Shown: positions 1 to 5,209 of the stretch, piece after piece | Layout of the letters: the number at the start of each line of letters is the position of its first letter | Numbering within the stretch: the first letter of the stretch is position 1 | Origin: Ramlibacter sp. | GTDB taxonomy: Bacteria; Pseudomonadota; Gammaproteobacteria; Burkholderiales; Burkholderiaceae | Direction of reading: 5' to 3' | Length of the DNA: 5,818 nucleotides | Assembly: GCA_014376915.1 (NCBI GenBank) | Contig: JACMQP010000102.1 | Location: 1-5,818, forward strand | Made by a program: the position numbers and the translations under genes | Notes under the pieces: model-generated | What the model was told of the DNA's origin: nothing | Databases searched by the model: none | Seen by the model: the letters and a program-made list of their open reading frames with translations, nothing else

Positions 1-1502
1 CCTTCTTCAATTCGGTCACCACCAAGATCCTGCACCGCACCCACTTCCACAACGACTTCATCTTCGTGCGGCCCGCGGTCAGCACCGAGTACATCGAGTA
101 CGACGAGATCGCGGCCACGCCGACCTATCGCTCCTACTACCCGAGCCGCGACACGCTGCGCGAAACCATCGTGCGCATGATCGACAACTTCCAGCTGCAC
201 CTGCCGTTCGACAACCTGGAGCGTGACGCCGGCTTCGTGCTGCAGGCGATGAGCGCGCGCCTGGCCCAGGTCAAGCTGCGTGCCAACTTCCAGATCCAGG
301 TGCTGTCCAGCCTGTTCTTCCGCAACAAGGGCGCCTACGTGGTCGGCAAGATCATCAACGGCTTCAACGAGGTTCCGTTCGCCCTGCCGATCCTGCACGA
401 CAAATCCGGCAAGCTGGTCATCGACGCCTTCCTGTTCGGCGAGGACGACCTGCAGGCGCTGTTCAGTTTCGCCCGCGCCTACTTCATGGTGGACATGGGC
501 GTGCCCAGCGCCTACGTGCAGTTCCTGCGCTCGCTGATGCCGCGCAAGCCGCGCAACGAGCTGTACAACGCGCTCGGGCTGGCCAAGCAGGGCAAGACGC
601 TGTTCTACCGCGACTTCCTGTATCACCTGCGGCATTCGAGCGACAAGTTCCGGATCGCGCCGGGCATCAAGGGCATGGTGATGCTGGTGTTCGACCTGCC
701 GTCGTTTCCCTACGTCTTCAAGCTGATCAAGGACTTCTACCCGCCGCCCAAGGACACCACGCGCGAGAAGATCAAGGGCAAGTACCTGCTGGTCAAGCAG
801 CACGACCGGGTCGGCCGCATGGCCGACACGCTGGAGTACAGTGAAGTCGCATTTGCGCGCGACCGGTTCGAGGATGAGCTGATCGAGGAGATCCGCAAGT
901 TCGCGCCCAGCCAGCTGGAGGTTTCCGACCGGGACGGCGATGGCCGAGAAGAGGTGATCGTCAAGCACCTGTACATCGAGCGCCGCATGATCCCGCTCAA
1001 CATCTACCTGCAGGAAGCCTTCGACGCCGGCGTAGACGACGGCGGCGTCAGCGCCCAGCACGCGCGCGGCCAGATCGAACAGGCGGTGATCGAGTACGGC
1101 AACGCGATCAAGGACCTGGTGGCGGCCAACATCTTTCCCGGCGACATGCTGTTCAAGAACTTCGGCGTTACCCGCAACGGCAAGGTGGTGTTCTACGACT
1201 ACGATGAAATCGAGTACATCACCGACTGCAATTTTCGCAAGGTGCCGCAGGCCCGCAACGAGGAGGACGAGATGTCCGGCGAGGTCTGGTACGGGGTCGG
1301 CCCGCACGACGTGTTCCCGGAAACCTTCGCCCCGTTCCTGCTCGGCAACCCGGTCGTCAGGGAAGTGTTCATGAAGCACCATGCCGACCTGCTCAGCGCC
1401 GATTTCTGGCAGGCCCACAAGGAGCGGATCCAGGCCGGCTACGTGCACGACGTGTTCCCCTATGAGTGCGAAAAGCGCTTCAGGCGGCAGCAGGCGACGT
1501 GA
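1..1502 (+). CDS. aceK: Isocitrate dehydrogenase kinase/phosphatase, 5'-truncated by window edge
   Basis: Bifunctional cytosolic enzyme that phosphorylates isocitrate dehydrogenase to inactivate it, and dephosphorylates it, setting the split between TCA cycle and glyoxylate bypass. The frame is open from base 3, with no start in the window; 499 residues are visible. A GTG at 66 is internal, because family-like sequence (FFNSV...) precedes it. Counting from the GTG codon, the ATP-binding loop APGIKGMVM is at 198-206, the probable ATP lysine at 219 (VFKLIKD), and the [10 protein letters not shown] motif at 246-255 with the catalytic Asp254 (E. coli Asp371). GDMLFKNFG at 359-367 and FYDYDE at 376-381 carry the metal and catalytic Asp and Asn residues. 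By comparison with remembered E. coli AceK (578 aa), about 90-100 N-terminal residues lie outside the window. The segment between the two catalytic regions is about 20 residues longer than in E. coli. The start and any aceBA linkage cannot be seen. Identity is very secure. Confidence 0.97.
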   Translation, partial: FFNSVTTKILHRTHFHNDFIFVRPAVSTEYIEYDEIAATPTYRSYYPSRDTLRETIVRMIDNFQLHLPFDNLERDAGFVLQAMSARLAQVKLRANFQIQVLSSLFFRNKGAYVVGKIINGFNEVPFALPILHDKSGKLVIDAFLFGEDDLQALFSFARAYFMVDMGVPSAYVQFLRSLMPRKPRNELYNALGLAKQGKTLFYRDFLYHLRHSSDKFRIAPGIKGMVMLVFDLPSFPYVFKLIKDFYPPPKDTTREKIKGKYLLVKQHDRVGRMADTLEYSEVAFARDRFEDELIEEIRKFAPSQLEVSDRDGDGREEVIVKHLYIERRMIPLNIYLQEAFDAGVDDGGVSAQHARGQIEQAVIEYGNAIKDLVAANIFPGDMLFKNFGVTRNGKVVFYDYDEIEYITDCNFRKVPQARNEEDEMSGEVWYGVGPHDVFPETFAPFLLGNPVVREVFMKHHADLLSADFWQAHKERIQAGYVHDVFPYECEKRFRRQQAT

Positions 1503-1509
1503 TGAACGC

Positions 1510-1578
1510 ATGCACGCCGACAACGAGTTCCACAAGGTGGTGCTGGCCGATTTCGACCTGGACCTGCGCACCGACGAG
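1510..1578 (+). pseudogene. Possible remnant of a gene 5' end between aceK and the thiolase
   Basis: An ATG at 1510, eight bases after the aceK stop, opens a frame reading MHADNEFHKVVLADFDLDL and onward. All but one of the 22 codons following the ATG up to 1578 end in G or C, the pattern of true genes here. From the codon at 1579 the bias collapses into proline/serine codons ending in A or T. The frame stays open to 1803 only as an overlap inside the thiolase gene, where it looks like noise. This fits the surviving 5' end of a deleted gene. I do not recognise the peptide. There is no clear Shine-Dalgarno sequence before the ATG. A chance pattern or a short leader peptide remain possible. Confidence 0.3.
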
Positions 1579-1588
1579 CCTCCACCAT

Positions 1589-1601
1589 CCAGCCCAGCTG
1601 G
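1589..1601 (+). terminator. Weak hairpin followed by pyrimidine-rich stretch
   Basis: CCAGC and GCTGG form a perfect 5-bp stem around a 3-nt loop, followed within 20 bases by a T/C-rich stretch containing TTTT at 1612-1615. This could be a weak terminator or attenuator after aceK. The stem is short and the T run is offset from it, so this is tentative. Confidence 0.18.
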
Positions 1602-1616
1602 TCCATCTGTCTTTTC

Positions 1617-1622
1617 AAGGAG
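1617..1622 (+). promoter_or_regulatory. Strong ribosome binding site for the thiolase gene
   Basis: AAGGAG lies six bases upstream of the ATG at 1629, near-ideal complementarity and spacing to the 16S anti-Shine-Dalgarno. It fixes the thiolase start and suggests efficient translation independent of aceK. Confidence 0.85.
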
Positions 1623-1628
1623 CAACCC

Positions 1629-2810
1629 ATGCCTGATTCCATCGTCATCGTCGGCGCTGCCCGCACCCCCATGGGCGGCTTCCAGGGTGACTTCTCGTCG
1701 CTGGCCGCGCACGACCTTGGCGGCGCCGCCATCAAGGCCGCGGTCGAACGCGCCGGGATTTCCGCTGATGTCGTCGATGAAGTGCTGTTCGGCAACTGCC
1801 TGATGGCCGGCCAGGGCCAGGCACCGGCGCGCCAGGCCGCGTTCAAGGCCGGACTGCCCAAGAGCGCGGGCGCGGTGACGCTGTCCAAGATGTGCGGCTC
1901 GGGCATGAAGGCGGCGATGTTCGCCAACGACATGCTGCTGGCAGGCACCCACGAAGTCATGATCGCCGGCGGCATGGAGAGCATGACCAACGCGCCTTAC
2001 CTGCTGCTCAAGGGCCGCGGCGGCTACCGCATGGGCCACGACAGGATCTACGACCACATGATGCTGGACGGCCTGGAAGACGCCTATGAAGCCGGCCGGT
2101 CGATGGGCACCTTTGGCGAGGAATGCGCGGCGAAGTACAACTTCAGCCGCGAGGCGCAGGACGCGTTCGCCACCGCGAGCGTCAAGCGTGCCAAGGCCGC
2201 CACGGAGTCCGGCGCGTTCGCCGCCGAGATCACGCCGGTGCCAGTGAAGGACCGCGCCGGCGAGCGCGTGGTTTCCATCGACGAGGGCCCGGCCAAGTTC
2301 AAGCTGGACAAGATCGCCACCCTGAAGCCGGCGTTCAAGAAGGACGGCACCATCACCGCCGCCTCAAGCTCCAGCATCAACGACGGCGCCGCGGCGCTGG
2401 TGATGATGAAGGAAAGCACAGCGCAGCGGCTGGGCGTCAAGCCGCTGGCGCGCATCGTGGCACACGCCATGCACGCGCAGGAACCGCACTGGTTCACGAC
2501 CGCACCGGTGGGAGCCACCCATAAGTTGCTGGCCAAGGCCGGCTGGAAGGCGGCCGACGTCGACCTGTGGGAAGTGAACGAGGCTTTCGCCGTGGTGCCG
2601 ATGGCGCTGATGGTGGAACTGAATATCGCGCACGACATCGTCAACGTCAACGGCGGTGCCTGCGCGCTCGGCCATCCGATCGGCGCATCTGGCGCGCGTA
2701 TCGTGGTCACGCTGATGCACGCGCTCAAGGCTCGCGGCGGCAAGCGCGGCGTCGCCACGCTGTGCATCGGCGGCGGCGAGGCGACGGCCATCGCGCTGGA
2801 ACTCGTGTGA
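1629..2810 (+). CDS. Acetyl-CoA C-acetyltransferase (thiolase II family)
   Basis: Catalyses reversible condensation of two acetyl-CoA to acetoacetyl-CoA, or thiolysis in the other direction; cytosolic, normally a homotetramer. The protein is 393 aa, the usual length for AtoB/PhaA-type thiolases. The nucleophilic cysteine is Cys89 in KMCGSGMKA. GGMESM follows at 114-119, the NEAF motif is at 317-320, His349 lies in GGACALGHPIGASGAR, and the second catalytic cysteine Cys379 lies in CIGGGEA. All four thiolase active-site elements are therefore present. The substrate loop reads TAASSSSINDGAA (243-255), where many relatives have TAxNAS. The pantetheine-region motif is GRSMG, with Arg where PhaA of Zoogloea has His. 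Start at 1629 is set by AAGGAG six bases upstream. It sits 126 bp after aceK on the same strand, consistent with acetyl-CoA metabolism. Whether it serves degradation, polyhydroxybutyrate or another route cannot be decided; no phaB or phaC is adjacent on this strand. Confidence 0.95.
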   Translation: MPDSIVIVGAARTPMGGFQGDFSSLAAHDLGGAAIKAAVERAGISADVVDEVLFGNCLMAGQGQAPARQAAFKAGLPKSAGAVTLSKMCGSGMKAAMFANDMLLAGTHEVMIAGGMESMTNAPYLLLKGRGGYRMGHDRIYDHMMLDGLEDAYEAGRSMGTFGEECAAKYNFSREAQDAFATASVKRAKAATESGAFAAEITPVPVKDRAGERVVSIDEGPAKFKLDKIATLKPAFKKDGTITAASSSSINDGAAALVMMKESTAQRLGVKPLARIVAHAMHAQEPHWFTTAPVGATHKLLAKAGWKAADVDLWEVNEAFAVVPMALMVELNIAHDIVNVNGGACALGHPIGASGARIVVTLMHALKARGGKRGVATLCIGGGEATAIALELV

Positions 2811-3024
2811 CGGGGCACCGACCCCGGCCATCTCGCCGGGCGTCCCCTGCCGGGCGAATCATCCTCCCGATTCATGGGATGAATATCCATCGTTGCAAGA
2901 ATGTTTGACCGCCGCCTCTGCCCTGTCCTGCTGGCCGAAATCGACCTGCCGCGGTAATGGCCGGGCGGCGAACTGTTCAGGCAATGCCGCTTGCGGGGCT
3001 GTGCGCCCAACTGCAGGCCAAGGC
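2811..3024. other. Intergenic region with a cluster of short inverted repeats
   Basis: This 214-nt stretch has no convincing gene. Immediately after the thiolase stop, CGGGG-CACCGA-CCCCG (2811-2826) overlaps a second possible stem, CCCGGC-CATCTC-GCCGGG (2823-2840). The two are mutually exclusive because they share 2823-2826. GCCGGGCG occurs twice in direct orientation (2835-2842 and 2849-2856). A perfect AT-richer inverted repeat, ATTCAT-GGG-ATGAAT, lies at 2870-2884. None is followed by a T run, so a classical intrinsic terminator is not shown. A minimal frame at 2901-2957 encodes 18 residues starting MFDRRLCPVLL, with reasonable codon bias but no recognisable family. No good -35/-10 pair was seen for the downstream genes, though a promoter for them probably lies here. 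Confidence 0.5.
2870..2884. repeat. Perfect inverted repeat ATTCAT-GGG-ATGAAT
   Basis: Two exact 6-base arms around a 3-base centre in the gap between the thiolase and the YchJ-like gene, in a locally AT-richer patch of a GC-rich sequence. It could be an operator half-site pair or an RNA hairpin. Short enough that chance is a fair alternative. Confidence 0.35.
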
Positions 3025-3405
3025 ATGAGCCCGCCTGGCTGCCCCTGTGGCAAGCCGTTGCAGCTGGCGCAATGCTGCGGCCGTTACCTCGGCACGGACA
3101 CGCCGGCCCCGGACGCCGAGTCCCTCATGCGTTCGCGCTACACGGCCTTCGTCCGGTTGGACCGGGACTACCTGCTCGCAACATGGCATCCGGAACACCG
3201 CCCCATCGATCTCCAGCTCGACCCGGTCACCAAATGGCTGGGCCTGGACGTGCGCAGCCGCAAGCTCACCGACCCGTCGCATGCCGAGGTGGAGTTCGTC
3301 GCGCGCTGCCGCGAGCCCGGTGGCAAGGCCGTGCGACTCCACGAACGCAGCCGCTTCGTCAAGGACAATGGCCGCTGGCTTTACTTCGATGGAGAGATGC
3401 TTTGA
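3025..3405 (+). CDS. UPF0225 / YchJ-like protein with N-terminal SEC-C zinc motif
   Basis: Function of the family is not established. The 126-aa protein opens with a SEC-C type zinc-binding motif, CPCGKPLQLAQCC, with Cys6, Cys8, Cys17 and Cys18 in the C-x-C-x8-C-C spacing. The signature LMRSRYTAFV (34-43) and the YLLATWH segment (49-55) follow, then a region typical of the NTF2-like fold ending in HERSRFVKDNGRWLYFDGEM. E. coli YchJ is about 152 aa and has a second C-terminal SEC-C motif; this copy lacks it, as do other short UPF0225 members. The frame is open upstream to a TTG at 2893, but that 44-residue extension is unlike the family, so ATG 3025 is chosen. The Shine-Dalgarno is weak: AGG at 3015-3017, seven bases away. 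Its stop overlaps the start of the downstream HAD gene, implying coupled translation. Probably a cytosolic housekeeping protein. Confidence 0.88.
   Translation: MSPPGCPCGKPLQLAQCCGRYLGTDTPAPDAESLMRSRYTAFVRLDRDYLLATWHPEHRPIDLQLDPVTKWLGLDVRSRKLTDPSHAEVEFVARCREPGGKAVRLHERSRFVKDNGRWLYFDGEML
3391..3405 (+). promoter_or_regulatory. Ribosome binding site and TTGA stop/start overlap
   Basis: GGAGAG (3391-3396) sits inside the last codons of the YchJ-like gene, five bases before TTG at 3402. The TTG shares two bases with the TGA stop at 3403-3405. This decides the start of the HAD gene and indicates translational coupling. Confidence 0.75.
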
Positions 3406-4088
3406 CCTCGAGCCGATTCGACGCCGTGCTGTTCGACTGCGACGGCGTGCTGGTGGACAGCGAGCCGATCACCAACGGCGTGCTGCGCGACATGCTGGAA
3501 GAGCGCGGCTGGGTGCTGACGCCGCAGGAATGCATGCGCCTGTTCGTCGGCAAGGCCGTCAGGGACGAGGCGGCGATCATCGAGGCCAACACCGGGCAGC
3601 CGGTGACCGACGCGTGGCTGGCGCGCTTTCGCGAGCGCCGCAACACCGGCCTGGAGCGCGACCTGGTCGCGATCCGCAACGCCCCTGCAGCGGTCGAGAC
3701 GCTGCACGCGCACTTCGACGGCCGCATCGCCTGCGCCTCCGGGGCCGACCTGTTCAAGGTGAGGCTGCAGCTGGAAAAGGTCGGCCTGATGCACTGGTTC
3801 GAAGGCCGCATCTTCAGCGGCCACGACCTGCCGCGGTCCAAGCCGTTTCCAGACGTGTACCTCGCCGCGGCCGCAGCGGTCGGCATCCATCCGGGCCGTT
3901 GCGCCGTGGTCGAGGACACCGTCACCGGCGTGCGTGCAGGCGTCGCGGCGGGTGCCACCGTGTTCGGCTACAGCCCGCCCGAAGCCGGGCACGACGCGCC
4001 GCAAGCATTGCGGCAGGCCGGGGCGGCGATGGTGGTGGCGGACCTGGAGCACCTGCCCCGGCTGCTGGCTGGCGGCTGGCAGCCGTAG
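3402..4088 (+). CDS. HAD-superfamily (subfamily IA) phosphatase, YieH/phosphoglycolate phosphatase-like
   Basis: Predicted Mg-dependent hydrolase of small sugar phosphates or related metabolites in the cytosol. The 228-aa length is typical. Motif I is FDCDGVLVDSEP with the Asp12 nucleophile and Asp14 acid/base. A helical cap follows (about 20-90). Motif II is CASGA with Ser113, motif III is Lys147 in RSKPFPDVY, and motif IV is VVEDTVTGVRAG with Glu171 and Asp172. All catalytic elements are intact. Similarity in layout to E. coli YieH (6-phosphogluconate phosphatase) and to beta-phosphoglucomutase-like enzymes is recalled from memory, so the substrate stays open. The start is TTG at 3402: no ATG lies near motif I in this frame, GGAGAG at 3391-3396 is ideally spaced five bases upstream, and the TTG overlaps the stop of the YchJ-like gene (TTGA). 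Translation is therefore probably coupled. Confidence 0.92.
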   Translation: MTSSRFDAVLFDCDGVLVDSEPITNGVLRDMLEERGWVLTPQECMRLFVGKAVRDEAAIIEANTGQPVTDAWLARFRERRNTGLERDLVAIRNAPAAVETLHAHFDGRIACASGADLFKVRLQLEKVGLMHWFEGRIFSGHDLPRSKPFPDVYLAAAAAVGIHPGRCAVVEDTVTGVRAGVAAGATVFGYSPPEAGHDAPQALRQAGAAMVVADLEHLPRLLAGGWQP

Positions 4089-4093
4089 GACGT

Positions 4094-4144
4094 CGGGCGG
4101 CTGGTGCTCTTCAGCCTGGCCCCATGGGCAGCACGCGCCGCCCG
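4094..4144. terminator. Long imperfect inverted repeat between convergent genes, candidate bidirectional terminator
   Basis: An outer 8-bp stem, CGGGCGGC (4094-4101) with GCCGCCCG (4137-4144), encloses a 2x2 internal loop and then a 5-bp stem, GTGCT (4104-4108) with AGCAC (4130-4134). That makes 13 base pairs in all around a 21-nt apical region that itself can pair weakly. It fills most of the 61-nt gap between the HAD stop (4088) and the stop of the minus-strand gene (4150). No T run follows on either strand, so it is either a non-canonical GC-rich terminator or a transcript-end stabilising structure. Confidence 0.5.
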
Positions 4145-4149
4145 CTGAA

Positions 4150-4758
4150 CTAGCTGCGCCCGACCAGCTTGCAGTAGCTGGCACGCGTGGCCGGCGACAC
4201 GGCCGCGACGAGCTGTTCGTACGACGTCTTGTGGCGTGCCAGCATCCGGGCCGAGGCGATCGTGCGGGACTTGCAGTACCAGTGGCAGGTGTGCTGCATC
4301 AGGAACATTTCGGCCGACAGGGTGTAGGCCTTGGCGCGCTGCGAAACATGGCTGGCATCGTCCACGGCGCGGCTGATGCCGCGCGCGTGGATGGCCAGCG
4401 CCTCGCGCATGTCGAAGGTTGCGGCCGGCAGCCACCGCGCCGCGAACGGCAGGCCCACCGGCAGGGTGGAGACGCGCGCCTGCGTCTCGTCCACCCGGGC
4501 GAAGCCGGCGGCGAAGCGCTCGAACTGGCTGCCCAGCGCCTGCTCGGTCGTGCGCAGCAGGTTGAAGATCTGCTCGCGCCGCTGGGCGTCCTCTTCGGCC
4601 AGCGCGCGCAGGTAGCCCTGGGTCAGCGTCTCCATGTGTTTTTCGATCTGGTAGTTGCCCAGGTGGCTGGACAGCGCGGCAATGCGCTGGCTCTGATCAC
4701 GGGTCCTGGCCAGCCAGGTGGAGAAGGCGACAAGCGTCGCCAGAAAAAGCAATTCCAT
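4150..4758 (-). CDS. Hypothetical protein with a single N-terminal membrane segment
   Basis: I do not recognise a family. The 202-aa reading from ATG 4758 begins with a hydrophobic stretch, MELLFLATLVAFSTWLA (1-17), followed at once by RTRDQ. This suggests one transmembrane anchor or uncleaved signal with the rest cytoplasmic by the positive-inside rule. Residues 20-95 are rich in E, Q, R and A in helical, possibly coiled-coil pattern. The C-terminal part (115-202) is basic and contains Cys158, Cys162 and Cys196 around TCHWYCKS and SYCKLVG. The frame is open to an ATG at 4830, but the extra 24 residues are not coding-like and would push the membrane segment inward, so 4758 is preferred. No clear Shine-Dalgarno is seen. 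It is convergent with the HAD gene and divergent from the 122-aa gene. Codon use supports a real gene; its role is unknown. Confidence 0.78.
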   Translation of the reverse strand: MELLFLATLVAFSTWLARTRDQSQRIAALSSHLGNYQIEKHMETLTQGYLRALAEEDAQRREQIFNLLRTTEQALGSQFERFAAGFARVDETQARVSTLPVGLPFAARWLPAATFDMREALAIHARGISRAVDDASHVSQRAKAYTLSAEMFLMQHTCHWYCKSRTIASARMLARHKTSYEQLVAAVSPATRASYCKLVGRS

Positions 4759-4828
4759 CGCTGCGGGTACGCTCGCTGGTGAGAAGATCCACCGAGTGTA
4801 GTCACCGCAATCGCATCGCCCCTTCACC
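4759..4828. promoter_or_regulatory. Divergent intergenic region, presumed promoters for two unknown genes
   Basis: These 70 bases separate the start codons of two divergent genes and so must carry at least one promoter if neither gene is read from further away. On the minus strand TACACT (4795-4800) is a passable -10 box 37 bases before ATG 4758, but no matching -35 box was found. On the plus strand no convincing pair was seen. The specific boxes are weakly supported. Confidence 0.3.
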
Positions 4829-5197
4829 ATGCAGCTCGCCTACCTTGATTTCGACTTCAGCGAGGACGCGGACGGCCACGGCAGCTTCGACGCGATGGCT
4901 TCGGCGGCGCTGGCGCAACTGCCCGCGCTGCAGGAGGAAGTGCAGCGGGTGCTGCACTGGGCCCACAACGCCTTCCCAGGCCAGCGCGGCGCGGTGGACG
5001 AGGGCGGCGACTGGGACTTCGAATTGCAGGGCGTGCAGGAAGTGGCGACCACGCTGGACGTGCGCTACGACCTCCAGGCAGGCCGGTTGCAGCTGCAGCC
5101 GGGCCCCACCGGCGCGCCGCGGATCACGCTCAGCCTGACACTCAGCGGCACGCCGCAGTTCTGCGACGCCTTCCGGCGCGCGTTCAGCCTGGCGTGA
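4829..5197 (+). CDS. Conserved-looking hypothetical protein, 122 aa, acidic
   Basis: Family not recognised. The start is well bounded: an in-frame TAG at 4799-4801 lies just upstream and ATG 4829 is the first start after it, although no Shine-Dalgarno is evident. The protein opens MQLAYLDFDFSEDADGHGSF, has an alanine/leucine-rich helical stretch (about 22-48), then GGDWDFELQGVQEV (65-78) and alternating beta-like segments to LSLTLSGTPQFCDAFRRAFSL (101-121). The single cysteine is Cys112. There is no signal peptide or membrane segment, so it is probably a small soluble alpha/beta cytosolic protein. Codon bias is strong throughout, supporting a real gene. It is divergent from the membrane protein gene and ends only nine bases from the stop of the opposite-strand SDR gene. 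I recall similar short proteins annotated as hypothetical in Xanthomonadaceae, but cannot verify this. Confidence 0.82.
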   Translation: MQLAYLDFDFSEDADGHGSFDAMASAALAQLPALQEEVQRVLHWAHNAFPGQRGAVDEGGDWDFELQGVQEVATTLDVRYDLQAGRLQLQPGPTGAPRITLSLTLSGTPQFCDAFRRAFSLA

Positions 5198-5209
5198 GCG
5201 GGGCGCTCA
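5195..5209. terminator. Palindrome spanning both stop codons of convergent genes
   Basis: TGAGCG-GGG-CGCTCA is a perfect 6-bp inverted repeat with a 3-base centre. Its left TGA (5195-5197) is the stop of the 122-aa gene, and its right TCA (5207-5209) is the TGA stop of the SDR gene read on the other strand. It may act as a small bidirectional terminator hairpin, but no T run follows in either direction. Confidence 0.4.

Noticed and set aside
1502..1636. 44-codon frame starting at the TGATG overlap with the aceK stop
   Set aside because: The overlap looks like translational coupling, but the peptide ([16 protein letters not shown]...) is Trp/Cys/Thr-rich with poor codon bias, and the better coding signal is in another frame (ATG 1510).
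2084..3010. 308-aa open frame on the minus strand across the thiolase gene
   Set aside because: It lies antisense to a thiolase with every catalytic motif; its product is rich in Ser, Arg, Ala and Pro and matches no family, as expected in GC-rich DNA.
2893..3024. Upstream TTG start extending the YchJ-like protein by 44 residues
   Set aside because: The extension has no family resemblance, and the SEC-C motif normally lies near the N-terminus, as it does from ATG 3025.
3047..4153. 368-aa open frame on the plus strand over the YchJ-like and HAD genes
   Set aside because: Arg/Ala-rich low-complexity translation in the wrong frame of two recognisable genes.
3381..4184. 267-aa open frame on the minus strand across the HAD gene
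   Set aside because: Antisense to a complete HAD phosphatase; the His/Arg/Gln-rich product is typical of a shadow frame.
3934..4782. 282-aa open frame on the plus strand opposite the membrane protein gene
   Set aside because: Gly/Arg/Gln-rich and without recognisable motifs. The opposite strand gives a coherent protein with an N-terminal anchor, although neither has a family match, so some doubt remains.
1510..4890. Similarity between the remnant peptide (VLADFDLDL) and the start of the 122-aa protein (LAYLDFDFSED)
   Set aside because: A handful of shared Asp/Phe/Leu residues is within chance; no extended match follows.
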